From Bryum argenteum (lineage: Eukaryota; Streptophyta; Bryopsida; Bryales; Bryaceae), in NCBI GenBank assembly GCA_037043015.1, contig CM073330.1, forward strand, positions 7,396,012 through 7,460,011: a DNA stretch of 64,000 bases, written 5' to 3'. A program made the position numbers and the translations under genes. The notes under the pieces are model-generated. The model searched no databases. It worked only from the letters and a program-made list of their open reading frames with translations, and was not told where the DNA came from. Every line of letters starts with the position of its first letter. The stretch's first letter is position 1. This document shows positions 46,909 through 60,672 of the stretch, piece after piece.

Positions 46909-47494
46909 TTAACCCCTAAAGATCCAAGAGGACCAAATCGGGCTTTTGCTATTTTGGGCAGCTTAGATGAATAGGTTAAAAGTAATATTTTTGCCTAAAT
47001 TTTTTAATGGGTGCTCCCTATACTGCAAAGTGTATGTGGTAAAATTTACAAAGCCAAATTCCAATTTTTGAGTCTTTTACAACAATTCTTGGTTTGCGAG
47101 CCGAACTGGGGCAGTTTAAATTTAGTATTTTTTTGAGATTTTTTTTTGGAAATATGTTCATGACCAAATCACTATTTAAGTTCCAAAGGGCCCCAAGTCA
47201 AAAAGTGTACCAATTTTACAAGGGCAGCCTCCAAAAGTGTCAAAAATAATCTCAACAATGCCCAAAAAAACTTCGTAGACAAACTTTGGATGTTATAATC
47301 TCTCAAATGGTAAACATCCAACGGTCAATTTTTATATCAGATACTGAAAATTGGCTTAGGTACAAGATCTTACGGTTGGAAGTTAAGAAAAGAATAAAAA
47401 AATTGTTTCGCACCCCTTGAAGTGCATAGAGGTAGAGAATTGGAGTTTTGAGGTTTTAAGCTCCCAAAAACACCCAAGGATCTTTAGGGGTTAA
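46909..47494. mobile_element. 586 bp piggyBac-type MITE
   Basis: The ends are TTAACCCCTAAAGATCC and its exact reverse complement GGATCTTTAGGGGTTAA. Read in reverse, its interior is collinear with the partial element starting at 63265 (tacctctatgcacttc, agattataacatccaaagtt). It forms a subfamily distinct from the copies at 25553 and 54805. Confidence 0.9.
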
Positions 47495-47800
47495 TGGAAT
47501 GTTATTTTAATTGATTGATGGAAATTATTCATTTATTATGGTTCCATAGTTCTGAAACATCACATTGGAGTCTATGTCCATAGCAGAATGGAGAGTGTTG
47601 TGTCAAAGGTTTGATATCCTTTATTCACATCATCCTCGAGATGAGGTAGCGAAGATGGTACTCCATAAGTTGGAATTCTTTTGTATCCTAGTTGTAAGGG
47701 TGCAAGTTGTGAGCTTTTACCTCCCTCTTCCTGTAAACCTATGTTTGTGATCTTGTATACATTGCTATGTGTGAATAGAACACTTTGAGCATTTAGATTT

Positions 47801-48663
47801 TTAATAACATATTTTTGTCGAAAAAATCAAATAAAATGCATGATTCTTGAGGAGTTATATTTCCTTCATCTCTTATTGAAATTTAGTGTCACTAGGTTGA
47901 ATTCTAGACCAAGTCTAGTTTGTGTGGTAGAAAGATAAATTGAATTGAGGATGTTTTGAAAAGAAAACATGCAATTTAGTACAAGAGATCTAGTTATGGA
48001 CACTAATACCTTCGAAAGATCTGGGGAGCTTTCGCTGTTGTAAGGCCATTATATTGGCCATGAATTTTTCTTCATGATTTTCTATTGTACAAGTTTGTTT
48101 TTGAGACAAAAATAAACCATTTTCTAGTCGGAGATTTCTTGATTGCTATAAGTTAGCTAATAGCATTTCAACTCTAAAGTGAAATTGATGATATTTCAAA
48201 TGTTTTTCTAAAAACTGATACATTACAATCTTGCAATCTTGAAGCCTTATGACTTCATTTTGGTGTAAATAATTTATGAATTGTTTGTTATAAGATCGCA
48301 CACTTGAGACCATAGTAACTAACTTTTGATTTCATTAAGTTAACTGAGAGTAAACTTTTGAACTCCAAGCAATCCAAACGAACACATAAGTGAGGCTTAT
48401 TTTTTGGCTTTGTGAGCAAGGCATGCCTTCAGTAGGAAAAGATATCACAAAATTTCCCAATAGTACACAAATACTCAAATCCCCCAATGTTGATCAATCA
48501 TCACAGTAACCATTTCAAAAACTTAAATTTTAAAATCTACATTATGTATAGATTTTTTCAGTGAGTAGAAATTTAGTTGAGATTTATTTGCATATGGCGT
48601 AGTGACACTCTAAAAGCAATAACGTATATATAGTGTAAAAACCAAGGGGCATTTAGGAGTTAA
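47801..48663. mobile_element. Diverged piggyBac-type relic
   Basis: The right end reads GGGGCATTTAGGAGTTAA (48663). The left end near 47801 is decayed (ttaataac...tttgtcgaaaaaat). The interior follows the 54805-55419 copy: agtctagtttgtgt, tctaaagtgaaattgatgat, acattacaatcttgcaatct and gaagccttatgact. It is therefore an old member of that subfamily. Confidence 0.65.
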
Positions 48664-48900
48664 CACCCTCAACAACTTACGTCAAGAAAAGTGGAAATGT
48701 GTATTCATGACTTGAAAGGATTTTACCTACAATTTTTGTCAAAATTTCACATATCATACGACATGTTGTATATGACAAAGGAAGAGATGACTTTACGAAG
48801 ATACATAGTAAGGATGAGGGGAAATCATACAAAAGAAAATTATACACTCTTTGAAGGGATTATTGGGTTGGCAATGGCAATTGTAGAAGGATCAAATGGA

Positions 48901-51900
48901 TTAATGAGCTGCTTCAGTAACTGGTGAAAAATCTTCATCTTTTGCTTTTTCAGCAATTAGAGTTGCGATTCGTTTAGAAGCCTCATTCCTGTAGATAGCA
49001 TTATAAATACAATAAGTTTCTTGAATAAAATTTTGGTATTAAAAATTTGATTCTTTCAATTAACTAAGCTAATTATATCATAAACTCAAGTATAGGATGT
49101 GCTAGTAAACTTTATTTTCAAACTATGAGCAATTGTATATTTCTATTCCACCTATAATATCTACTCATCGTGGAATAAATTAGTTCCTATGATGAATATA
49201 TATTGAATGCTATTTTAAATTAAAACACTCATTATTTTTGAATGATAGAAGGAGATCGTAACAACATACGTGATAAACTGTGGAATAGTCTCTTTATGCA
49301 ATACACCAACCATTTTATGTCCACGTTCTTGCCATTGTTTACCAACACGTGTGATTACTGGAAGTTGAAGCAAACTATGTAATTTCATCAATTCCTTTGC
49401 AGCTTGAAGACTTGTGTCTGGATAGCAAACCACAATCTTTGAAACATTTTCAATGTTACTAGTGCAAATTGCAGCAACCAATATTGCATCCGTCTGTGTG
49501 AAACAAAAAGTTCTTTAGTAAACAAATTATCCACTCTCTTCACATTCATTAGTGGTTACTTTGTCTATTTTACTCAATCTCTAATTCTCTTTGTGACAAT
49601 ATTTCTTACATTTATATCCTTTTCTATCTTGATATAAAGAAGTTGTATGAGAGAATAGGAAAACAAAGAGAGTTGTAGTTATAAGAAGTTGATAATCTCT
49701 ACTTCAATATGGTGAAATGGCACGGACCATGGTGAATAAATGTATTTTACCTCTACAGTTATTGGATCAACATATGATACAGATTCTTCAACAGCTCTAA
49801 AAACTTCTCGTTGCAAATCACTAGATGACATGATTCCCTCTAAGAGGTCATTTTCATCTACTACAAAAGCATATCGCTGTCCTCCAACTAACATTGCACC
49901 TATACTCTCTTTCACTGTTGTCATTGCATTTACTCTTACAAAGTCTTTAGACATAGCATCACATGTCTACAAAATTAGTACAAATGAGAATTTAGTTATC
50001 ATATCATACATATTCTATACAATAATAATTTTCATAGCACATAATTTTATCTAGCTCAATGATCTACAAGAATGATGTTTCTTTTTTTCTCAAAGCACCA
50101 TCAATCACTTATAACTATCAATGGTATTCTATCAACTACAAATACATGGTCTACATAACTTACTATTGTGACTACCTCATACATGAAAGAGTGAAAAATA
50201 AAACATTGAAAACGGGTCATAAAGTGTATGGTTTAGTAATATTTTGATGCATTATCCATACATGTACCTTATATTAACTCATACTGTAACTAAGTAGGCT
50301 AACTTTGTGATAAAATACAATGTATGCTATAACTAAGATCCTTCTATCACAAATAAGGCAAAAATTTTAAATCAAGCCATATATGAAATTTTAACTATGT
50401 GTAGTAAAATAGATATTTACATTTTAGAGTATACATTGAATGCACACTTCCAATAAGAAGCATACCTGACACTCATTCATTAAAACCTCATCATATACAT
50501 ATACATCAGCAGAATCTTCATCTTTGTTAGGGATAACAAGTTCAAGTTGAGGGCCTTTTCCTTGAACTCGGCGCCACACACGTCCACTTGGAGGTTTTAC
50601 ATCTGCAGCAGTACCTCTAAATAGACGCCATATACGTTGTGACATTGATAAAGTATTTGAAGTGTGCCCCAAAACACCAAGTTGATTGATAGTTTGTGCA
50701 TGGAGCTTTTTATGTAGAGCTGCTACCCAAATAGCAAGTCCTACTGCACCCTACAAAAAAAAAATGTTTTGTTGAGAAAAATATTAGAAGAGGGAGGTAG
50801 CCAATTAGTTTTGAGTTGTTATGGTTACTATCACTTCATATATAAATATATAATTTTCTTCTTTACAAGGTTATAACCTTCAACTACTATTTACAAAGGT
50901 AGATAAGTTTTCAAATGGTATAAAACCTAAAATAGTCTTAGATTTTTAGATTGGATTCTACATAACCATATGATAAAGAATAGATAAAATACATACCATA
51001 AAAGGAGAGCAAAAAGTTTTTTTTTAGAAAAAAGAAAAAAAAAAGGAAAAAAAAGATAGTATTGTAAGAATAGTAACGTAAATGGCATCTTACCATAAGT
51101 GGAAGCAGAATGCGATAATCTTTAGTAAGCTCAAAAAGTAGAAGAACAGATGTAAGAGGAACTGAACACATTGAAGCTAATAAACCTGCCATCCCTACCT
51201 GTTGTATGATCCTAAAACAACATTTATAGATCATTAAAAAATAAAAGATACAAAATAAAAATACAAAACAACTTATACCCCCTACTACTCTAAGGCTTTC
51301 ATAACCATCCACATAGGACCAATCGGAATAAAAGCTTTTACTTCTTACTCAACACTTTATATTAAAATATACTTATGTCAAAATATTAAAAGGTATAATA
51401 ACTTGTAGAACATGATAATAAAATCAATGATATTAGCTTACTATGTAGAACAAATAATTCCAAAATATACCAACGCATACGCTTGAGGATGAGCAGCAGT
51501 ATCACTTGAAGATATTTTATTGATAGCTTGTGCAACTATACTACCATATACGGCACCAACTGCTGATCCAATAAATAAACTAGGTGCGTATATTCCTCCT
51601 ACCAACCCAGAACCTTTGCACAATGCGGTTGCTACTATTTTTGCAATAGTAAGTTGTGTCAAAAGACTTTTACCAGGAGCTGTTGTAGTAAGACCAGCTT
51701 TCAAAGTTTCGTCAACATTTGTAAAACCCCAATAAAGAACTCCTGGATATTGTAAGGCAATGATTCCAGTTAATAGAGCTCCAATAGCCGGGGTCACTGA
51801 AGCTGGAACACCAAGTTGTCGCTTTAGGCGATCAAATATGCTAGTAAACCATTCAACAAGTCTAGTAAAAGTCACACTTAAAATGCCGCAAATACCTCCT

Positions 51901-54126
51901 AAAATTATGTATAATGGCAACTCTGCATTTGAAATAATCACATAAATATTTAATAAAGTATGGTCAAACTATGAAGCCTAGGATTTAGTAATTTTAATAA
52001 CTTCAATTTTAGTAACTTTTATTTTCCATGATATATGAAGATTAAGCATAATTGTAATGGTTTTTTGATTAATTATACCAGTAGCTGATCGTAATTCATA
52101 AGGTGGAACTGTGAATGCAACCTTCTCATCTAGTAGAATTTGAGTAATGGTGGATGATATCACTGCTGCCAATATAATCATTGCAGTTGTCAAAGGGGGA
52201 GAGTTTTCCGCATGTTGTGGTTTTAATACAGTTTCAATTGCAAAGAAAGTTCCAGCAACAGGTGCATTGAAACCTACATGACTAAGTGATCATTGTAAGG
52301 TCAAACTTACCAATGTGTACATTATAGATTTGATCATTGATAACAACAATTAATAAATTCAAACTGTTGCATGTTTTATGCAAAAATTTACATGATTACA
52401 CAATTGTCATTCATGGGCAAGTTTGCAATGGTTTCACAAGTTGTCTGCAATTAATTCTTCTTAAGTTGAAAAACAAAATAATGTAGTATTTAACCTGAAG
52501 CAATGCCCGCTGCTGCACCAGCTGCAACAAGAGCAATCCGCCTTTCTTTACTATTTTTCATGACATTGGAAAAACCGTGAGCCCAAGATTTACCAATATC
52601 AACACTTGGACCTTCAGGACCCAACGATGAACCTGTGCCAAGGGTCAATGCTGCTTGAAAAGCCTTAATAATTTGCTTAAGCGCTCCTAACCATTCAATT
52701 TTGTTGCTAGTGGATGCTTTTGAAGAATGCTGTTGAGTGGCTCGAATTATATCTAGAACATCTACAATACTATGAAACATTCCAACAAGAATTCCACCAA
52801 CAACTGGAACCATCAAGACTCGATGCCAAATGTCAACAAGTTTTTGTTGACGTAACCAAGCTGCTCCCTCCTCAGGTGTTTCTTTCCAAGCCATATTATG
52901 AATAAAGTGTATCTGCATTATAATGAGTATTTTTTAACATATCAATTAACAAGTTAGCAACAAAGGAAAAAGGTTAAAATTCAAAAAAGGGTCATGAACA
53001 ATGGTTATTAAATCCTGATATGAGTTATTTTATCATCTACGAAGCTATTAACATACAAAACTATGACTTTTCTAACCCAAAATTGATTTCCAATCTACAT
53101 GTTGATTTATATAAACATAATTTTATAAGAATACTTTTACTATTCATAAATTAGTGCAATACTTAACCTCTTAAGGAAATTCTGCAAAACAAATTTATTT
53201 TGAGGAATTAAAGGAAGACCTTAATAAATTATTATTCAGTAGCAAACATGCTTCAGAAAAAGTTGAACAATTGATGTCAACAACAAAGTGAATTATATAT
53301 TGATTGAACATACCCCTTTGTTAAAGATCACCACACTTATACCACTCGATAGACCTATTACACATCCTAAGAGAAGCACCACCCATTCTGGAGGCACTCG
53401 TTCTGTAATTGATTTCTTCAACTTTGACGGTATTAGAGATGCTTGAAGAACTTGGTCACCTCCTAAAAGCTTTGTTTCTTCATTTTCTTTGGCTTCAACT
53501 TCCTTTTCAACAAGTTTAGGTCTAGGTCTTAAAAGCTCAGTAAGTCTTTCAGCCATACTATTTCTTCTTTTATTAGGTTTTTGTGACCATAATTTTATAA
53601 CATTTTGTAATTTTTTTTGTGCTTCGTCAACATCTGAAGATTCAATACTGTTTGTTTCTAAAATTTCAACTGATCTCCTATCTACTCTACTGGATCGATC
53701 TCCTATAGATTGTGATGATAAAGTAAGTTGTTGATTATCCGATTTGATTTCATCCGTTCCAATTTCTGCACCCATTATATTGTCAATCTTCTCTACCAAT
53801 AAATCCTTACTTAGGTCTTTATTGATGTTAATTACTGAATCTTCAGTAAATATCCTCAAATCATCACGAACTTGTACAGCAGAATCCCATAAACTAGACC
53901 TTCGTACCCTATCATCGGGTACAATTAATGGTTCCGGTGTCCAAACTCTTTGTAGCTCTTCTCTACTTATAGTCTTTTCTTCTCCATTTATAGGCAAAGG
54001 TGCAGATCCAATAGGAATACGAATATCATTATTGTTTATATTGATTCTATCAAAAAAATTAGAATCAATGTCACTTCCAACCTTTTGTTTACCTTTAATA
54101 TCCATCTTCAAGGAGGAAAACTGCAA
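48901..54126 (-). CDS. CLC-type chloride channel/transporter, plant CLC-e/f branch
   Basis: Nine exons: 54126-53314, 52912-52495, 52273-52079, 51922-51471, 51198-51094, 50750-50466, 49966-49751, 49493-49270 and 48988-48901. All phases join, giving 931 residues. The first ~250 residues are a hydrophilic, Ser/Asn-rich extension; an alternative start MDIKGKQ lies at 54105. The channel begins at PPEWVVLLLGCVIGLSSG. The GxEGP signature LGPEGPSVDIG keeps the gating glutamate (about residue 371). The third signature, GLVGGIYAPSLFIGSAVGA, and PLTSVLLLFELTKDYRILLPL follow. Two CBS domains fill residues ~740-915. Arabidopsis relatives act in chloroplast or Golgi membranes, so location is uncertain. The gene is unusually AT-rich, with introns of 96-715 bp, compared with its neighbours. 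Confidence 0.93.
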
Positions 54127-54804
54127 TACAGGTCGTTTATCACTATCTCTGGTACTTTTGTGTTTCTCATGTAGTTAATTGTTCAAAACCTTCTTGCAAT
54201 CATATATAGAAGTGAATAGCAAGTTGCAACTTAATTTGAAAAATAATCATTGACTATATTGTATTTCTATCAAACAATTTTTGTAAACTAGGGTTTTTCT
54301 CAAATCTACAAATGATAATCGTCACTTTAACCATACTTGCTTAAAGTTATATGAAGAGTCCTTCTTTCTAAATTTCTCATACATTCGACAACATTGCTTG
54401 TACTTTGATATGCCATTGAATGTTTTGGAAGAGAATGAGTTGAAACACCTGAAAGTCCTTAGCAATGAGAATCTAAAATCTCTAATACCTCTTAAGGTTA
54501 AGATGCTTGTTCTTGGAGCAACTTTAACAAAAAAAAAGTAATAATTGCATAAATCTTGAAGAAATCCTCACTTGAACCATTTTTGTTTGACCTAGAAGCT
54601 CTTTGCTAAAAAAGAGTTTCGAAAGAACCACGATTGATTTCTGAAATTGAATCAAGAGTGGACTTGCAATATGATGGCATTATTTATTTCCTTCACTCAA
54701 CAAACAAGTCTAATAATTAGTTCTCCTTTTTGCAATACAATCTCTATCAACATCTACATGTCAAATTCATTATAATTACAACTTAAATAAATGTTGACCA
54801 ATTC
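54127..54804. other. 5' flank of the CLC gene, no other gene seen
   Basis: AT-rich promoter side; no recognised feature. Confidence 0.4.
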
Positions 54805-55419
54805 TTAACCCTTAAGCGGGCCGAATGTCGAAAAACGACATTTTGGATGACACCAACTTTGGAGAGCCATAACTTCTTCATCCGGACTCCGTTTTGGACG
54901 AAATCACTTGGGTTGGGTCCCAAATCAAGTCTAGTTTATGTAATGAAAATCTCAGACCCATACAATGAAGTATGAATTAATGGCATGCATTTCAGTGACA
55001 GCAGCCTAGTTTTAGACATTTTTTCCTTTGTAAAATTTAGGGCAGTTTTCACCATTGCAGGGCCATAATTTGCACAAAGAAATTTTTCTCATGGTTTTTT
55101 TTTGTTCAAGGATGCAACTGAGATGAAGGTGAACAACATTCTAATTGGTGACTTTTTCATTGCAATAAGTCTAATGGTAGCATTTTCACTTTAAAGTGAA
55201 AATGATGAAATTATGTGATCATTTTTGAGTATTAATACATTATGATCTCGCAATCTATGAAGCCTCATGACTCAAAATTTGACCCACATGATGTTCAATA
55301 TGTCTACGACAAGATTGTACGGTTGAGATTTGGATAACACACTTTTACCTCCACCTATGACAATGCTTTTGAGGATGTGTTCATTTTACTACAAATGAGT
55401 CAAACCATTTAGGGGTTAA
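54805..55419. mobile_element. 615 bp piggyBac-type non-autonomous element
   Basis: It begins TTAACCCTTAAGCGGGCC and ends CCATTTAGGGGTTAA. It carries a hairpin (aatgtcgaaaaacgacatt) just inside the left end that is shared with the copy at 25553-26532. The terminal repeats agree only in the outer ~10 bases. Confidence 0.85.
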
Positions 55420-58154
55420 ACCTTCAACATTCCGATAATCAAAAACCTTGTAAACTAGTTTTACAGTTACAATACTAAAATTATCATTCACTTATTAATC
55501 CCATTGTACACATCAATTCAACTCTTTATTCTCAAATTTTCACTTTAAAATGAATCATATCTATTTTTAAATATATATTCAATTGTGAAAGCCTCCACAA
55601 CACTTGTTTTGGTTATAGTGAAAAAATTCAAATCCTATCATATGGTCTTTTATAGGATTTATTGCTTCATCCCATCAAATCCTCAATAATAGGATGATTC
55701 GACTAAGTTAAAATATATTCATATTAGATTTAAGAAATACAAGTTGGTTCTAATGAGATGTTTTTTATCCGTAACTTCGAAATTAGAGAATATTCTGTCA
55801 AATTTTGAGAACGATAACTTATTGACATCCAATGGCAAATGAGACTTCTCTACTCAAAATAAGTAACCAAAATATTTGGGGATTTGGATTTATACTTCAA
55901 GATTTTGTCAATTCTAAAATCCTCTTGTAGGTGGAATCTCTATTCCCCTCTCATGTATCCAATTTGTAAGACTACCTCATGCTATAGTATATAACTACCT
56001 CAAAACTTCAAATAGTTCAAAACTAACACATTTCATGAATAGGATATGAACTAAAAGGAGAATTAATAAGGGATTTTTTGAGAAAGTACAAGTACCCAAA
56101 TTCCCCTCGTCAATCTTCAATGAGCATAGTAACCATTTCACAAAACTCAAATATCCGAAACTTGTTATGATCTAGATTTCTTGAATGAGTCCAAATTTTG
56201 CCTTTAATATGAGATTGTAGAAGCGTCCCTTACTATTAAGAGTATTTTAAATCACTATGTAAACGAAGAAAATCATGTTTATTCCTTCCGTTTCAAATCA
56301 AGCTAATGAGGCTATTGTTTCATGAGCAGATATAGGAAAGTTCAAACGTCATTATTATCAATTAATTCAAAAAGAAGTCCTCAACCCAAGGATTTTAAGC
56401 TAATCAATTTATTAATCATTGAAAAGATGGAGTATCAAAAGTAACAAGTCACTTAATTAACATATAAGAAGTACATAAGTATGGAAGTCATGTAAAATAA
56501 TAAAAGAATTGATTTTTGTTTGTCTGCTCTTATTTTGTATGGGTGGGAATGGGAATTCTTTGTGAAAGGCCAAATTTTGCTAGTGTGGAAATGAAGATTT
56601 TCCGTTAGAACAAAGGAACAAGGGAACATGGGGATGGAGGGAACAAGCAAACGTAGGAATGTGGGACCACGAGAATGCCAGAACTCAAGAAGGAGGGAAC
56701 AAAGTCCATAGCAAAGTGCTCAACTTGAACTTAGAACTCTCACGTACTCATACAATGGGTGTGTTTGTACAATGGGTCTCTACACTAGCAATTAATGATT
56801 AAAATCTAGTCTAAAGGACTCTTGTGACTTATGTACATCAAATTTCAAACAATGTGGATAAATTCATATTCAATGTACTTGTTATTATGTCTCTTATCAA
56901 CTATTAATTTCATTAAAATGTCATTACCGTGTAAAAATGGCACGTTGTGGGGTATGCAAAAGGTCACAATTTTTATGGATTTTCATTAAATGAATTATTT
57001 GGTGGGGCCTTTGGGTCCCATAAAAAGTCAACAATAACTCTGATTATTTAAATTGCACCTCTTTATAAACTTAACGGGAAAAATATCTATAGTCTTAGAT
57101 GCATCTCAAAGTGGAGAATCCGAAAAGTAATTTTTGATTTCTCATTGAATTTATGAAGTGCAATTTGAATGGTCAAGTTAATGTTGACTTTTTATGGGAT
57201 CGATGGAGCCGCCAATCGATTCAATTGTTGACCTTTGTGTTTTCAGGAATTGTCTAATAACATCGAAGGGCAATGTTCTTTTAGTGCATAAATCAACATT
57301 TTTTCATCATTTTTACAAATTTTTTCAAAAAAATGATTTTGCATTGCATTCACATTGAATAAGTTCTTATCCCATGTAAATCGTTTGGTTTGCTAAAGAA
57401 ATCTATGTAGCGATTCATAGATTGCCATTACATATCAAACGCGTAATAAACAATCATTGTGCACCTCTTTTTAAACATGTAATTTTATAAGCCTATTACT
57501 TATTTATTTGAGCTCTCACCTTCTTGCGCAAAGGGTGAAGTATTACTATTGGAAAACATGTAGACACATGGCACCATAAATACAACCAAAGCCATAGAAT
57601 GTTTTTGGGGACCTATTGGTAGGAAAAATAAGCATAACTTCAATCTCCATAATCTCGTAAATTATATAGTGGAATATTGCAAAAACTTGTGAGTGACTAA
57701 TAGAGATCAAGTACCCTCTTTAGTACAATAAGACCTACTTCAATGTTTTTATTGCAACTCACAATAAGCGCTCAATGTGTAAGAGTCCCATATAGAGTCA
57801 AGTAAGCCCAAAAATTCATAATAGTTCAAATAGCACAGATGTAACCAAACTACCATTCATCAATCTAAGTTAGCAACATCTTAAGAAGTTCACCTTTTAA
57901 TTATCTACAACTCCAATTTTACGAGAGAAATTATGTAGATCCAAAACAAATATTAGCATATCATTTCAAAAGGTTTAGCTTCGAAGAATGGCCCCTAAAA
58001 AAAGTATAAAGAAGTCAGGTCAAATCTCAAACACTTGATTTCATACATTGAATTCAAATGCTACCACAATATTTGCTCTTTCTTTGGATGTTGTAACTTC
58101 TTTTCTATATTCATTGTTTGGAATGAACTACTCTAAACAATTTCAAAGGATGCA
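55420..58154. other. 2.7 kb AT-rich intergenic DNA, no gene recognised
   Basis: The only structure found is the foldback element at 57018-57202. A purine-rich stretch with repeated gggaac lies at about 56590-56700. Confidence 0.4.
57018..57202. mobile_element. ~185 bp foldback MITE
   Basis: cccataaaaagtcaacaata at the left is inverted as taatgttgactttttatggg at the right. The symmetry continues for about 50 bp (aaattgcacctctttataaa against tttatgaagtgcaattt). It has no coding capacity. Confidence 0.75.
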
Positions 58155-59881
58155 ATGTTGGTTGAAGGTGAATTATTTGAAGATGGTGATGATCCTCATT
58201 AAGTGATTACTTATGTGCCAGTTATAGAACCACCACCCGAACCATTCTTCACAAAGTTTCCGGATAAGCCTAGATATGACGATATGTGGTTCGATGACCC
58301 GATTGAGGTATTTGACTTGCTCTATTGACAAACTTGATTTTTAGGGTTTCATTGAATAATCACATTTTTTTTCGTTCTTGGAAACATATAAAATTGAAAG
58401 GAATTCCATTGCAATATTGAACACAAGAATGTGATCAATCTTTGTCTTTGAACTATCGTGTAAAGTTTATGATCGAACCATTTATTTTTTCTGATACATA
58501 TCACTATTAGAAAGAGAGTCAGTTTCAACCAAGACCACAACCAAGCTTGGTGGGGGTCCAAGTGGAAACTGACCCTCTTTCAAGTTGTCTATAGATTTTG
58601 ACTTTCTTATGATTTGCATCCCATAACTCAAATTTTACATATCTAACCTTCAGGATCAAAAAATCAAGGATATAATATCTTATGAAATTGTTTGGAGGAG
58701 ATTCTTGTGTCTCTTCTATTGCGCTTTCTTGGAGTAAACAATTGTTGCAACTCATAAAATGATTAATTATGCAGGGTGAAGAGGCACTTCTTATGCAAAA
58801 GAGTTTGCAGCACAAAATCGAAGAGAAAGCCACTCCAATTCGAGTGTGGCTAGTGAGTGAATCACATCCTTTTCCACGATTGAGACATTCAATTGCAAAA
58901 AATCTAGATTCATAAACCGTTCAAAAGTAACATAGGTCCAATAATGGTTCAGTAGACTTTTATCACATAAGTACATCAGAGCTTTAAAGTCCAATTTTCA
59001 ACATCTCCTAAGTAGACATTTTAGGCCTTCATTTCAAAAAACACCCGGGACAAATTATGAAAGAGGTCAAATATGATGATTCCACTTGATCCCAATCAGT
59101 CACTTACTTTGCCCATACACAAAAATTGCTCACAATATTAACTTCACTATAGATTCACGATTTGTGACACAATGGTACCTAGATAAGATCAACCTCGTTA
59201 AGATAAACATCTAGTTAAGAACGCTCCATGTCCCTTTATTATGCAAAGAGGCATTATTTCATTATGGTCAGCGCTTGGATAAGATCAATGTTTTTGTCTG
59301 TCCGAAAACGTTTATCTAATCCAAGCACCACTCTACTATGTTAAAGCATGATAAATTTGTTGAATGTGCATGGAAAGCAGGAAAGGAACATAGTGCCACT
59401 CTTGCTTCAAGCACTAACAGCACTTGTAGCTCACAGGTACTAACATTGCAAACATTCAAAATCATGAAAGAGAACCACCTCTTGATAAAGAAAAACTATA
59501 AACCCGCTTCGATACTGCAAAATGTCAATCAATGGATGATGATGGTGGGTGTGCAGGCCAAGCAACCCCTGTGAATATTTAGCAGCATATCTCATAAAGA
59601 ACAATCCACTGAAATACCATTACCCAGAGGATGATCCAAAGCCGCCGAAGATCCTCGAGGAACCGATCCCTGATGTGGATGATGAGTACGACCCTTGTGG
59701 ATGCGATCGATTCAAAAAGAAGGAACCGCCTCCCGAGGAGCCTCCGAAAGAGCCATCACCTGCTCAGCTTGCGAAGAAGGGCACCATTGCAGCTGATGCA
59801 GCTTCGAAAGGCTCTGTTGCTCCTGATCCTGTTCGGGCGTCCGTTCTCGCTAAAGCTAAAGCAGGGAGCGTGAAAATATAG
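58155..59881 (+). CDS. Dpy-30-motif protein, probably axonemal/sperm-related
   Basis: Five exons are proposed: 58155-58167, 58222-58307, 58775-58852, 59381-59436 and 59557-59881, giving about 185 residues. Exons 2-5 join in phase with GT-AG borders. Exon 1 is uncertain because it is only 13 bp and its intron only 54 bp. Residues ~58-97 (RNIVPLLLQALTALVAHRPS then NPCEYLAAYLIKNNP) match the Dpy-30 dimerisation helix pair, which docks proteins in radial spokes, kinase anchors and chromatin complexes. A Pro/Glu-rich tail with CGCDRFKKK follows. Angiosperms keep few proteins of the ciliary type, so presence here hints at flagellate sperm. Intron 3 holds the second copy of the 160 bp MITE. It converges on the PRAT gene. 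Confidence 0.75.
59173..59330 (-). mobile_element. 158 bp MITE, copy 2
   Basis: Reverse-orientation copy of 13878-14037, with TGGTACCTAGATAAGATC and TCTAATCCAAGCACCA ends. It lies within an intron of the Dpy-30 gene. Confidence 0.8.
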
Positions 59882-60672
59882 CTATGTTTCATTGAGGTCT
59901 TGAGAGAAACAGCGAGTCATTGTTGAGATTCGAGATTGTAAACAACAAACTACGTCCATTTTTTAAAAACAGGAAGCTCCTAAGCGTGTACAATAAATAA
60001 CTGAAACAACAGTGGTTGACGAAACCCAAGAACGAGTGATGGCAGCAAATTCAAACAATGTTCATGTTTATGCATGCCGAGTTCTTCTACAAGTTTTTGT
60101 GTTTGCTAATTTTCATAAGGCTGCAAAAAATGCAAACAAAACGATTCCAGAAATCCTGATACAACACAATCACAAGCTAATTCGAAACTCCTTGTTAAGG
60201 TACGCAAAAAATGCAAACAAAACGATTCCAGCATTCCTGCTACAACACAATCACAAGCTAATTTGGAACTCCTTGTTAAGGTACGATAACCAAGCTAGGT
60301 CTATTCTTGCTAAAGCTAAAAGAAAAGGGAGCGTGTTGAATGAAAATGCTCACGAAAGTAGCATTAGTCGTTCGATTTCTCAACGTGACCAGAATGATGC
60401 CCAAGTACAAGACATTTGGAGAAATTCAATCTATATTCATGTCCATTCCAAGTATCAGGCACATTCTTAATTCCTTTCTGAACTTCCATCTGTCCACCTC
60501 CAGCTCCTTCAAAAGATCCAACCACTTGGCGAATACTATCCACAAAACCCATGCTTACAAACCAGAAATTCGGAGTGAAATTGAGCTCTTGTGGAGAATC
60601 CGAGAGATTCGAATGTAAACAAAAAAAAAATCCCATTTATAATGAACAAACCTCCTGCTACAACACGAACAT
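59882..60672. other. Convergent 3' flanks of the Dpy-30 and PRAT genes
   Basis: It contains an ~80 bp tandem repeat (60125-60288) and, at about 60290-60345, a diverged copy of the Dpy-30 gene's last codons (ILAKAKRKGSV against VLAKAKAGSV in the gene). No independent gene is recognised. Confidence 0.45.
60125..60288. repeat. ~82 bp tandem repeat related to the end of the PRAT coding region
   Basis: Two copies of aaaaatgcaaacaaaacgat ... caagctaattcgaaactcct are followed by a third, more diverged relative at about 60654-60722. The third lies in the last PRAT exon and its 3' UTR (ctacaacac, tcgaaactcctggttgagga). Confidence 0.8.
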
